Source: Prostheceraeus crozeri (lineage: Eukaryota > Platyhelminthes > Polycladida > Euryleptidae). From it: a stretch of 64,000 nt of DNA. The stretch spans positions 113,447 through 177,446 of the forward strand of contig CAJQUW010011242.1 in assembly GCA_907163375.1 (NCBI GenBank). Direction: 5' to 3'. This document shows positions 45,796 to 53,145 of the stretch, piece by piece. The notes under the pieces were generated by a model, which worked only from the letters and a program-made list of their open reading frames with translations, ran no database searches and had not been told where the DNA came from. Positions within the stretch are counted from its first letter, which is position 1, and each line of letters starts with the position of its first letter. The translations under genes and the position numbers were made by a program.

Positions 45796-46152
45796 ATGAA
45801 GACTTGGATTTTGGACTCTCTACAATATATCAGAGTTGATCGTGATGGAAACGTACATTTCAAAAATTCTCATGGTCATACATCAAGAGGAATTACATTA
45901 ACATGGCGACAATTTGTCAACCTCAATGATATCATGAGGGATTTGGAATATTTTGAAACATTAAGATTCATCTCCCTGGGTGATCAAGTTTGGCTTCAAC
46001 ATTACAGAAATGAAATTCAAATCTACCATTCTCATTCCGCAAACTGTTTCTCATTTCGCAAATACAATTGGGAGAAGTATAGAAGATACATACATCGCTC
46101 CATCATGACATTTATTCGTCGTGAGTTCATCGCCCTACTATGCAAATCTTAA
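45796..46152 (+). CDS. Small protein with PC4-like pattern, copy 1 (118 residues)
   Basis: The sequence falls into two halves, each with beta-hairpin then helix: VDRDGNVHFKNS...SRGITLTWRQFVNLNDIM, and LGDQVWLQHYRNEIQIYH...NWEKYRRYIHRSI. The GITLTWRQFVNL segment resembles the GI-L-x3-Q-x2-L motif of the PC4/p15 transcription coactivator fold, which binds single-stranded DNA. This is pattern recognition only. A tandem paralogue follows at 46174. The position next to a TBP-like gene would fit a transcription role. Confidence 0.5.
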   Translation: MKTWILDSLQYIRVDRDGNVHFKNSHGHTSRGITLTWRQFVNLNDIMRDLEYFETLRFISLGDQVWLQHYRNEIQIYHSHSANCFSFRKYNWEKYRRYIHRSIMTFIRREFIALLCKS

Positions 46153-46173
46153 TCAGACATGACTATCACGCAC

Positions 46174-46826
46174 CATGAGTTGGAAATTAGATTCCCTACA
46201 ACGTATTGAAAACGGATCATGATCGAAACGTCTATTTCAAAGATTCAACTGGAAATGTGAGAAGAGAGTTTGCTTTATCTTATCGCCATTTTCAATCTCT
46301 ACATCATATCATGAAGGATTTAAAATACTTCTATATGAAAAGACATTCACGTATTGGAAATCGCATCTGGTTGCGCGTCAACAATCGGCGAATTCAACTC
46401 TATCATTCCCAACTTCATACTAACTTCACATTTCATCAAGGTAGTTGGGAAAAGTATAAAAGGAAGGTACATCGCTCAATTTACTCATTCTTTCATCATG
46501 AAGCGCCATCGCTACACCATCGTCAACATTCTCCGTCGCTTCAGACTCTACACCAAAATCGATCTCACAACATTACACCAACAGCTTCCAAACAGCAAGT
46601 ATTACCCGGGTCGTCCTCAAATGTTAGTGGTGAAGATGAACAATTCACGGAATCTTCAACTCTTCCCAAATGGGACTGTACAGATTCTCGGCGCCCTTTC
46701 TCATTCATCGGCGCAGTCAATGCGCTTAGAGCTACAAAGACTACTACGTCGGATATGGAAGAGGGAGAGGTGTGTGATGTCGAATCTGACTGTGGACAAT
46801 ATGGTGATCTCTACTCAATTGAGTGA
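46174..46826 (+). CDS. Tandem paralogue of the PC4-like protein, with possible frameshift
   Basis: The ATG at 46174 opens MSWKLDSLQRIENGS and hits a stop at about 46219. The frame that continues the family resemblance (DHDRNVYFKDSTGNVRREFALSYRHFQSLHHIM) is open from about 46206 to 46826. Either a one-base frameshift sits near 46205 or a non-ATG start is used. The paralogous part ends at about 46500 (KYKRKVHRSIYSFF). The remaining frame is serine-, threonine- and acid-rich and overlaps the TBP-like gene in another frame, so its coding status is uncertain. Confidence 0.5.
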
Positions 46827-47043
46827 CAGTCTATCATTTTTGAAGATTCGTACCAGCAGTTACAGTTTGTGTTATGAACCCGAACTTTTTCCTGCAGCTC
46901 TCATTAGTTGTTGGTTACCTGTGCATGTGGCAATCTTTCATAATAGTAAAGTGATCATTACTGGACTAAAATCTCATGTACAAGCAAATATGATCCTAGA
47001 CTATCTCATTGAGTATGTACGTACCCAGCGGATTGTAAAATAA
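46498..47043 (+). CDS. TATA-binding-protein-like protein, 181 residues
   Basis: Two imperfect half-repeats match the saddle domain of TBP. Half 1 has YTIVNIL (6-12), SKYYPGRPQMLVVKM (33-47), LQLFPNGTVQILGAL (53-67) and a following helix. Half 2 has NMVISTQL (101-108), SLCYEPELFPAALI (123-136), VAIFHNSKVIITGLKS (144-159) and a last helix. The YEPELFP and K-V-x-TG elements are classic TBP signatures. Of the four phenylalanines that kink DNA in TBP, three appear present (F56, F131, F147) and one seems replaced (P40). The length equals a bare TBP core. It overlaps the previous frame and its stop overlaps an AATAAA. The inferred role is recognition of the element's TATATAA promoters. A host-derived TBP relative is the main alternative origin. 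Confidence 0.75.
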   Translation: MKRHRYTIVNILRRFRLYTKIDLTTLHQQLPNSKYYPGRPQMLVVKMNNSRNLQLFPNGTVQILGALSHSSAQSMRLELQRLLRRIWKRERCVMSNLTVDNMVISTQLSDSLSFLKIRTSSYSLCYEPELFPAALISCWLPVHVAIFHNSKVIITGLKSHVQANMILDYLIEYVRTQRIVK

Positions 47044-47074
47044 AAAACAATTTTTCCAACATGATGTTTTTATT
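47039..47074. terminator. Polyadenylation signals overlapping two convergent stop codons
   Basis: AATAAA at 47039-47044 overlaps the TAA stop of the TBP-like gene (47041-47043). On the minus strand AATAAA (complement of 47069-47074) overlaps the stop of the protease gene (47070-47072). The convergent genes are separated by only 26 bases. Confidence 0.6.
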
Positions 47075-47531
47075 TCAAATCATGATAGAACTTACAAATC
47101 ATTTTTTCATTAGAGGATGGATTACATGAAAAGTTTTGAATAACAGATACAAATCGAGATACATGTAAACGTCTTAAGATGAAGTACAGTACAAAAGCAC
47201 CACACGTTGATGAAAGTGGATGTTGTAGTATGCGTTCATTTCGCTGATATTGACGCGTATGTTTTCTCAACCACTGCTGTGTTGGTATATTTGGAGGTTG
47301 AGCAAGAGAGTCAAATAGTTCACCACGTCGGTCTTCTCCAATAAAGATCGCTTTCCAATGCTCACCGCCTAAATTCTGTGAATGAGTGTTTAGCACAATA
47401 AAGATGGGATAGTGATTTACTGCAGGTGGTAAGGTATCGAGTGAATAGACATTATCGAAAGCTTTCAACGTCGCTTCGTCTGCATTACGCTGCACTTTAG
47501 TCTTAATATCGTCAGCAGTCAACCAACTCAT
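47070..47531 (-). CDS. Adenain-like cysteine protease, 153 residues
   Basis: Maturation protease of the adenovirus-type family found in Polintons. The catalytic layout is visible: His58 in GGEHWKAIFI, Asp74 in GELFDSLA, Gln103 in LQHPL and Cys110 in SSTCGAFVLYF. The length is somewhat shorter than adenain (about 200 residues) but includes the complete catalytic core. Its ATG overlaps the stop of the capsid gene by one base (TAATG), which suggests translation or transcription coupling. Probable substrates are the GG-containing basic proteins at 48811 and 51914. Confidence 0.85.
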   Translation of the reverse strand: MSWLTADDIKTKVQRNADEATLKAFDNVYSLDTLPPAVNHYPIFIVLNTHSQNLGGEHWKAIFIGEDRRGELFDSLAQPPNIPTQQWLRKHTRQYQRNERILQHPLSSTCGAFVLYFILRRLHVSRFVSVIQNFSCNPSSNEKMICKFYHDLK

Positions 47532-48808
47532 TAACGATTATACTGAAGAATCACGTCACGATACTTTGTAATTTCAATATTTGAATCGAAGACTGCATAA
47601 ATTAATACATTGATCGTCTCAGGTAGTGTTCTTTTGAACGTTAAATCCAAACGAATATTATGAGGCACGTTCGCTTGACGATAGGGTGCACTAATATCGC
47701 TGTCAGCAGTCAAATCAAATGCATAAATAGTATATCCACTCTTAAACTCTTTCATAGTCAGTCCGTTGGTGTCATCCGTATTGTAAAAGCCAAAAACATC
47801 CATAAAATCAACATAACTGCGCATAAATTGATCTGAAGCAAAATCTGGTTTGTAGGGTGGACCAGGATGACTCACACCATTTACACGTAAAGCAATTTCA
47901 CTTAACTGATTGTGTTTAAAATTGAAAGGATTCTTCTTTATATTACCATTAAATGCATCATTTTCAACCATTGCCACCATGAGGAGCTTCGGTGCTTCCG
48001 ATGGAAAGAGGCCATCTTTCATGAAACTCTTTTGATCTTTCGGAATTGTAAAGGTGAGAAGCTTTGTATGCTGAATGGGGTAAATGGCATTTTGGCGGTT
48101 AAGGCCTTCAGCATGCCCTCTAATGACACTTGGATTCGGTACTACTCGACGAATGTAAAGTGCAATATCTTCCACATGAATTCTAAAATTGTCAACTTTA
48201 GCAAATGCATTCAGCGCAAATTCAGGCTTATTCAATGTCAGCTTGAGTCGCATGCTGGTATTACACAGTAAAAACTTTGACTGTCTAAAGAAGTCTAAAT
48301 TCAGCGGACCATATAGCTGACATACTCTACTATCTTTAATCATAGCAGATCGCTTTACAAAGCCACTGTTTGTTTCAACATCAAATTTTCCTGCTTCATC
48401 TCTGTACCATCCCATGGCTTCCATATGACTTTTTTGTGCTGCTGGATGAAACTGTGATACATGATTGAAATATGATTTATAGGGATAATCGCTTTGACCA
48501 CCTTCCACTTGCTGCTCTCCAATCGTTAGAGAAACATCACGAAGTAATGTAGTCAATGGTAAATTGTTCAGTCCAACTTTATGTGCATCGTCAATAGCAG
48601 TTCCATCTGCTTGCTGAATTCTAAACCTCAAATCAAGCATCGCATAACTCAAATCTATGTAGTCATCACTACCACCAGGAATAACAAATTCAATGGGGCC
48701 AGCATTCTCAGCTGTTCGAGGATGATAATCTACAATACTTGAACTAAGAATATCTGTCTGTATGGCTTGTTGATCGAACAAACAAAAACCGGAAGTTTTA
48801 CACTCCAT
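47531..48808 (-). CDS. Major capsid protein-like (F54H12.2-type), 425 residues
   Basis: The N-terminal block GPIEFVIPGGSDDYIDLSYAML is the hallmark of the F54H12.2-like family encoded by Polintons, whose capsid proteins are double jelly-rolls. Later blocks such as NPFNFKHNQLSEIALRVNG, and the C-terminal ETINVLIYAVFDSNIEITKY, also fit this family. The protein is mostly beta-rich with no membrane segment. The length is typical. It starts two bases after the stop of the basic GG protein and is followed by the protease, a normal morphogenesis-cluster order. Confidence 0.78.
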   Translation of the reverse strand: MECKTSGFCLFDQQAIQTDILSSSIVDYHPRTAENAGPIEFVIPGGSDDYIDLSYAMLDLRFRIQQADGTAIDDAHKVGLNNLPLTTLLRDVSLTIGEQQVEGGQSDYPYKSYFNHVSQFHPAAQKSHMEAMGWYRDEAGKFDVETNSGFVKRSAMIKDSRVCQLYGPLNLDFFRQSKFLLCNTSMRLKLTLNKPEFALNAFAKVDNFRIHVEDIALYIRRVVPNPSVIRGHAEGLNRQNAIYPIQHTKLLTFTIPKDQKSFMKDGLFPSEAPKLLMVAMVENDAFNGNIKKNPFNFKHNQLSEIALRVNGVSHPGPPYKPDFASDQFMRSYVDFMDVFGFYNTDDTNGLTMKEFKSGYTIYAFDLTADSDISAPYRQANVPHNIRLDLTFKRTLPETINVLIYAVFDSNIEITKYRDVILQYNR

Positions 48809-48810
48809 GA

Positions 48811-49266
48811 TTAGAAGTTATAGCAGCGTCGTCGTTTAGCGCCTGATGAATGATTAGAGCCTCTGCGACGTTTGCGTGAATGCCTTTTGACTGAAGATCG
48901 CACCTTACCAGCTCCGCGATGTTTCCTCCTTCCTTTATTCATTCGTTTAGGTGATTTCTTTCCTTGAGTAACACCAGCAATGGTCTGCTTCAATGTTTTT
49001 AAACCGCGTTCCTTCCCACGATTCAACAAACTGCTCTTAAAACTTCTACCTCTGGAAAGATCACTAGCAACATCACCAGCAAAGCCAACGGCATTACTTA
49101 AAACATTTCGTTTTAAAGATCTACCGACATTGGATATGAGAGGTGCTACAACAGATTTCAGTGCACCAAGTATGCTACCTCCACGTTGGCGGCGAGCACC
49201 GATGTAAATTTGTCCTCCGCCACTTACATAGGAGGGTCGTGAATAAAATGAGGCAGTTGGATTCAT
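48811..49266 (-). CDS. Basic GG-motif core or internal virion protein, 151 residues
   Basis: Very basic, with a C-terminal half rich in Arg and Lys (KSPKRMNKGRRKHRG, then KRHSRKRRRGSNHS). Near the N-terminus GG-containing sites (SGGGQIY, QRGGSILGAL) resemble those cut by adenain-type proteases, followed by a short amphipathic helix (GALKSVVAPLISNVGRSL). This pattern resembles adenovirus protein VI/pX-type and Polinton analogues that coat DNA or disrupt membranes. Assignment is by composition and context. Confidence 0.6.
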   Translation of the reverse strand: MNPTASFYSRPSYVSGGGQIYIGARRQRGGSILGALKSVVAPLISNVGRSLKRNVLSNAVGFAGDVASDLSRGRSFKSSLLNRGKERGLKTLKQTIAGVTQGKKSPKRMNKGRRKHRGAGKVRSSVKRHSRKRRRGSNHSSGAKRRRCYNF

Positions 49267-49307
49267 AGCTCAAACCCTAAACATTGTTAGTTACAACTTT
49301 GCATGAA

Positions 49308-50396
49308 TCACTGTCGATCACTTAGATGAAAGATGTCGGCACGACGCATCCAAGAGTTCATACTTGAAGGATAACCAGTCCATTTAACAAGACACCATTC
49401 TTCACCTTGCCGTTTTTTACATCGAATGATTTTCTCTACCAAATATGTTTCACTTTCAGTGACTACCTCAATCTCATCGCGGTAAAAGCTACCCTCAATT
49501 TCTTCATTATCGTAATCTTTCAACTTGTAGGTGGTCGGAGAGTCTTTTTGATTAATCCTTGATACTGTAAATACCTCCTCTGTCCAATTCGGAAGGTACC
49601 CTTTAGCAAAAACACTTTTCACTTTTGAGATACGAACTTTATCGCCAATTTTCACATCACTTTTCACATGAGTGCGTTTACGTTGGAATGATTCGCGCAC
49701 TTTATCTACATTGTCAGCATTTACATCTACTGGTCTGAGTCCAATAGAACGATGGATAGAGTGATTGTAGGCATGGAGTGTATCTTGTAGAACCTTTGTC
49801 CAATTTTGTGTCAAGTTGGCAGTAAAATGTCGCCACAAGCGATTTTTTAATGTGCGATTAAAACGTTCAACGAGTGCAGCTTTATAAGCGCTCTTTACAC
49901 TAAACAACTCAATGTCATGCCTCTCAAATAATCTTGTCACATGCTGATTTTCAAACTCTTTTCCTTGATCACTCTGAATTCTTTTTGGAATGCGACCTTC
50001 TCGAAAAATTGTTTGGAATGCTTTTGCTACTCCTTTCCCTTCTTTAGTTTTTAAAGGTTGAGCCCACGCATAACGCGAGAAAATATCAATGACGGTTAAA
50101 ATAAAATTATTACCCGAGTTATGTTTTGAAATGGAGGCAACATCGCACAAATCTGCTTGCCACTGTTCATCGATGTCATGAACAATATAATGGCGGGTGC
50201 GGTACTTCTTTTTCGCTTGTTTGTGGAGTGTATAGGTAGCCTGACCCTTTAACCATCGTTTCACTTGTGATTGTGGAAGACCACTCGCTTTTGATAATTT
50301 CTTGATAGATGCAAATCCTGCCGGATGTTTTACATCATAATAGATTGACTTCAAACGTTCAGTCGATGACGGCTGACTCTTTTTCCTCCTTCTCAT
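49308..50396 (-). CDS. Retrovirus-like integrase with chromodomain
   Basis: Integrates the element into host DNA. Visible parts are an N-terminal helix-turn-helix-like segment (YYDVKHPAGFASIKKL), the rve core with DDE residues in WQADLCD, RIQSDQGKEF and ALVERFNR, an SH3-like part (KIGDKVRISKV) and a C-terminal chromodomain (YLVEKIIRCKKRQ...WCLVKWTGYPSSMNSW). The second Asp and the Glu are 33 residues apart by my count, slightly shorter than the usual 35. I start at 50396 (MRRRKKSQ). The open frame continues to 50528, but that extension overlaps the cysteine-rich gene and has no conserved sequence. The gene looks intact. Confidence 0.88.
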   Translation of the reverse strand: MRRRKKSQPSSTERLKSIYYDVKHPAGFASIKKLSKASGLPQSQVKRWLKGQATYTLHKQAKKKYRTRHYIVHDIDEQWQADLCDVASISKHNSGNNFILTVIDIFSRYAWAQPLKTKEGKGVAKAFQTIFREGRIPKRIQSDQGKEFENQHVTRLFERHDIELFSVKSAYKAALVERFNRTLKNRLWRHFTANLTQNWTKVLQDTLHAYNHSIHRSIGLRPVDVNADNVDKVRESFQRKRTHVKSDVKIGDKVRISKVKSVFAKGYLPNWTEEVFTVSRINQKDSPTTYKLKDYDNEEIEGSFYRDEIEVVTESETYLVEKIIRCKKRQGEEWCLVKWTGYPSSMNSWMRRADIFHLSDRQ

Positions 50397-50574
50397 CTTT
50401 TTTCTTTCTTGCCTTTCTACATTTACAACAACTGCAGCATTTAGCTTTAGCGGTTTTGCGATCGTGTTCACATTGCTTAGGGGTTTCATTATGAGAGCTG
50501 GCGCAGCAAGTGCAAGTGACAACGACATTCACCTCTGGCGGCTCATTACATGGCAAGCAACACATCTGCTTCAT
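50359..50574 (-). CDS. Cysteine-rich small protein, 71 residues
   Basis: Many cysteine pairs (CCLPC, CTCCASSH, CCSCCKC) suggest metal binding, followed by a charged tail (KARKKKDEKEEKE). No family recognised. It begins one base after the stop of the 230-residue gene and overlaps the integrase start by 38 bases, which fits the compact cluster. It may be a real small gene or a shadow of the integrase extension. The cysteine pattern favours the former. Confidence 0.5.
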   Translation of the reverse strand: MKQMCCLPCNEPPEVNVVVTCTCCASSHNETPKQCEHDRKTAKAKCCSCCKCRKARKKKDEKEEKESAVID

Positions 50575-50575
50575 A

Positions 50576-51268
50576 TTAATAGTCTGAGAACATGTATTTC
50601 CTAGGAGGAGCTGTTTTACGTTTTCCTTTTACCAGTTTTAGTGGCGATGTAGATCTACGTCGAGTTCTTCCTCTTGTTTGCTTAGTGAGTGTGGGAGGGG
50701 ATGTAGCAGGTGACGTCTTAAACCAATTTGTTGGCATTTTCATCACCTGAAGCATTGGAGTAGTAGCCACTGTTGAATCAAGTTCTTTCAATGTCTCATT
50801 ATTTAAAGCAAATTTTGGCACATTATGCTTTTTCAATAGTTTAAGAAAGTATGACCAACCAGGTGGAACATAGCCCTGACGGCGCTTTCTACGTGTCGCA
50901 TACTGAATCAAGTCTTCATAACGTGAAGCATCAATCACTTTATTTTCATCTGTAATGATTTCTCCTCTATCATTTACATTGAGATGGGGTTCAATACTGT
51001 TGAAAAGAGATATGGCATGTGCGCGAGATGCTAAAGGTGTAGCAGTCGATACAGAGTCACGCATCTTATTCTTCAAGTTTTTCAATTGCTCAACAGTTTC
51101 CGATTGTAATAATACAGCACGATGTGGATCTTTGATGTGAACATTTTGCTGATAATCTATTTCTTTCCTATACATTTGATTTGCAAGAGGTTGCTTTACT
51201 TGCTGCATGGCAGTCAATTGTACATATTCATCCTGAGGAATAACAATCATGCGAGAATAAGAACTCAT
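50576..51268 (-). CDS. Hypothetical cluster protein, 230 residues
   Basis: Begins MSSYSRMIVIPQDEYVQL and ends basic (RGRTRRRSTSPLKLVKGKRK). Residues 115-150 (SRYEDLIQYATRRKRRQ, then PGWSYFLKLLKKHNVPKFALN) look like a helical interaction region. This gene type is common in Polintons beside the ATPase, but I do not know its function. It may be a minor virion or DNA-binding protein. Its ATG overlaps the ATPase stop (ATGA), a classic coupled arrangement. Confidence 0.6.
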   Translation of the reverse strand: MSSYSRMIVIPQDEYVQLTAMQQVKQPLANQMYRKEIDYQQNVHIKDPHRAVLLQSETVEQLKNLKNKMRDSVSTATPLASRAHAISLFNSIEPHLNVNDRGEIITDENKVIDASRYEDLIQYATRRKRRQGYVPPGWSYFLKLLKKHNVPKFALNNETLKELDSTVATTPMLQVMKMPTNWFKTSPATSPPTLTKQTRGRTRRRSTSPLKLVKGKRKTAPPRKYMFSDY

Positions 51269-51930
51269 AGTTTGTAGATAATCATGGGAGTTTTCAAAAT
51301 ATCACTTCGAAATCTAAATTCTTCCGGACACTCTTGCGTAAAGTCAATGAATAAGTAACCGTATGGTTTTTCAGTAGCTGCTTGAAAAATTTCAATTAAG
51401 GCTTTTGATCCTCTGGGTGCAACTTGTCGCGCTAAAATTTCAAATTGACTTTTATCTCGCGGATTCTTGAAAATAGCATAATAGTGTGTATTCAGGTTTC
51501 GTGTACGAGCTTCTTTTCCATCAGGAAACAAATTTTGTGTGATATAGATGATAAAGCACCTTTTATGATGTGCTGCGCGAGTGAACATATCTGTAACATC
51601 TTTTGAATTCTTACTTTCTTTTAATAAATCATCCAATACAACAACATCATTAGACTGAAGTTTATCCACTGCAATAATTCCTTCATGTCGAATAAAGTTG
51701 CGACTTTGCAATTCCTGAAACAGCGACGGTTGATAAATACCATAACACCAAATCACTCGATTGATAGGTTCCCTAAACAACTCCCTTCTTTTATCCAATA
51801 AATTCAGCGTGAAAACAGTTTTACCTGCATGAGATGGACCTGATACAGTCAGAACTTTATCGCATTGAAGTCTGAAATCCATTTTATTACTTTGAAACTC
51901 AACATTTGCATAATTAACGCTTAGAGCCAA
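51265..51930 (-). CDS. A32-like genome packaging ATPase, 221 residues
   Basis: P-loop ATPase of the FtsK/HerA-A32 type that drives DNA into capsids. Walker A GPSHAGKT at residues 31-38, Walker B VVVLDD at 96-101 and a sensor-like YITQN near 130. The length is typical for Polinton ATPases. Its start overlaps the preceding basic protein gene by 17 bases and its stop overlaps the following ATG. Confidence 0.88.
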   Translation of the reverse strand: MALSVNYANVEFQSNKMDFRLQCDKVLTVSGPSHAGKTVFTLNLLDKRRELFREPINRVIWCYGIYQPSLFQELQSRNFIRHEGIIAVDKLQSNDVVVLDDLLKESKNSKDVTDMFTRAAHHKRCFIIYITQNLFPDGKEARTRNLNTHYYAIFKNPRDKSQFEILARQVAPRGSKALIEIFQAATEKPYGYLFIDFTQECPEEFRFRSDILKTPMIIYKL

Positions 51931-52270
51931 AGATATTTCCCAATAGGTTGCCCACGGCAGGAGCTATCATTGGAAGTATTGCTGAAAGGAAACCGCCCTT
52001 TTGTGTTAGAGTTTTCCTCTTTCTTTGAAGGGCGACTTTAGGATTGGAGATGAAACGCAATTTTGTAGCATATCGCTTAAGTAACTTTCGTTGTTTTGGT
52101 GCTAATTTCTTCGTCCTCAACTTTCTCACATGAGAAATAATTTCACAAATGAATTTATCGTTAGCATGTCGTATAGCATTGTATCGCTGATTTGCTTTCA
52201 TTCGTCGGAGAGCTTGAATGGCTGAAGAAAACTTTTGACTTTTACGTTTCGTCATTTTACGTTTCGCCAT
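51914..52270 (-). CDS. Basic protein with GG site and hydrophobic tail, 118 residues
   Basis: The lysine- and arginine-rich body (RKMTKRKSQKF, KLRTKKLAPKQRKLLKR) is followed by LTQKGGFLSAILPMIAPAVG, that is, a GG site and a hydrophobic, possibly membrane-active segment, then a short basic end. The arrangement resembles adenovirus pX/VI-type precursors reported in Polintons and adintoviruses. Likely a virion component matured by the protease at 47070. Confidence 0.6.
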   Translation of the reverse strand: MAKRKMTKRKSQKFSSAIQALRRMKANQRYNAIRHANDKFICEIISHVRKLRTKKLAPKQRKLLKRYATKLRFISNPKVALQRKRKTLTQKGGFLSAILPMIAPAVGNLLGNIFGSKR

Positions 52271-52321
52271 TTTCCGTGTTAGTCTTTGCTAAAACCTATC
52301 TTTACCACATTTGCATAGGTA

Positions 52322-52645
52322 CTAACTATTGCGGCATAAGTGACACTCGAAATGAGCAATATCACAGTGGTTACATTGGCAAAGTTGAATGCAATTACGT
52401 ATGAAACAGCGTTGACAAAAAGCATGCTTACATCTCTTGAAGATGCGCTTTTCATTTCCATCCTTTCGTTTACATACATCGCAACACATAGTTTCACCGT
52501 TACTGATGTCTATAGCAAGTCTTTTTGAAGATATGAATTTGCTAGCCTTTTCTAAATAAATGACGCATGTACAGAAGGAATATACTTCGAGAGTGAGCAG
52601 ACATAGCTCGAAAACCAGTTGTGCTACAATCAAGTACCACTGCAT
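52322..52645 (-). CDS. Membrane-anchored RING-type protein, 107 residues
   Basis: An N-terminal hydrophobic stretch (YLIVAQLVFELCLLTLEVYSF) can act as a signal anchor. The C-terminal half has a RING-like spacing: CCDVC, then CKHAFCQRC, then CQCNHC and CHLC. A ubiquitin ligase or other zinc-binding regulator is possible. It starts two bases after the stop of the 136-residue gene. A second small RING-like frame lies at 53729. Confidence 0.6.
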   Translation of the reverse strand: MQWYLIVAQLVFELCLLTLEVYSFCTCVIYLEKASKFISSKRLAIDISNGETMCCDVCKRKDGNEKRIFKRCKHAFCQRCFIRNCIQLCQCNHCDIAHFECHLCRNS

Positions 52646-52647
52646 TT

Positions 52648-53058
52648 TTAATTTTTGTTTATGGAAAGTTGAATGTGAATATCTGAAATCGCTTCAATCA
52701 CTAGACTGCTACCATGATGGTTAAATGCGTTAAGACGTTCAGCAATTTTTATCATATGTCTTTTAAAAAATTCTTCGGGGTGATCTACCACTTCCATTGA
52801 ATAAGAAGTAAAATGGAAAGAGCGAGTTTCCACCTCTTCCTTTCCAAAATGACTAAACTTAATTTTCGCAACTAATCGCGCCATGACAATGCTATCAGAG
52901 AATGTATTCATTAACTCTAGAAATAGAGTGCTAGCATCATCGAGCACTGCTTCGATGTCAGTCTCATCTTTATGAAAATTTATCACATAATCTTGAACAG
53001 CTCCTTTTAAACTTTGCCTATGAAAACGTAATGTTCCGCAGTCGTTTGAGAAAGACAT
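52648..53058 (-). CDS. Stand-alone paralogue of the polymerase N-terminal domain, 136 residues
   Basis: The pattern FHRQSLKGAVQDYVIN, STLFLELMNTF, MARLVAKIKFSHFG, RSFHFTS then NHHGSSLVIEAISDIHIQL aligns by eye with the domain after the C2H2 fingers of the polymerase (4998-5380: SIRLSEVSINNLVRNYQM, SSLIDALF, MKALIYLKIKYVKI, EFHIPSS, DGIESAKFKINL). The order and spacing of strands and helices agree although identity is low. It is therefore likely a duplicated domain used as a separate protein, perhaps in complex formation with the polymerase or with DNA. Function unknown. Confidence 0.6.
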   Translation of the reverse strand: MSFSNDCGTLRFHRQSLKGAVQDYVINFHKDETDIEAVLDDASTLFLELMNTFSDSIVMARLVAKIKFSHFGKEEVETRSFHFTSYSMEVVDHPEEFFKRHMIKIAERLNAFNHHGSSLVIEAISDIHIQLSINKN

Positions 53059-53145
53059 GATCGCCCTTTATCTAACCCATCCATTGCATGAAAACAACAA
53101 CTCTTCTCATAGTAACATTTATTGAATAACGGTAACAAGCATGCA

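Noticed and set aside
50397-50528. N-terminal extension of the integrase
   Set aside because: The sequence is low-complexity, lacks similarity to integrase N-termini and overlaps the cysteine-rich gene on the same strand.
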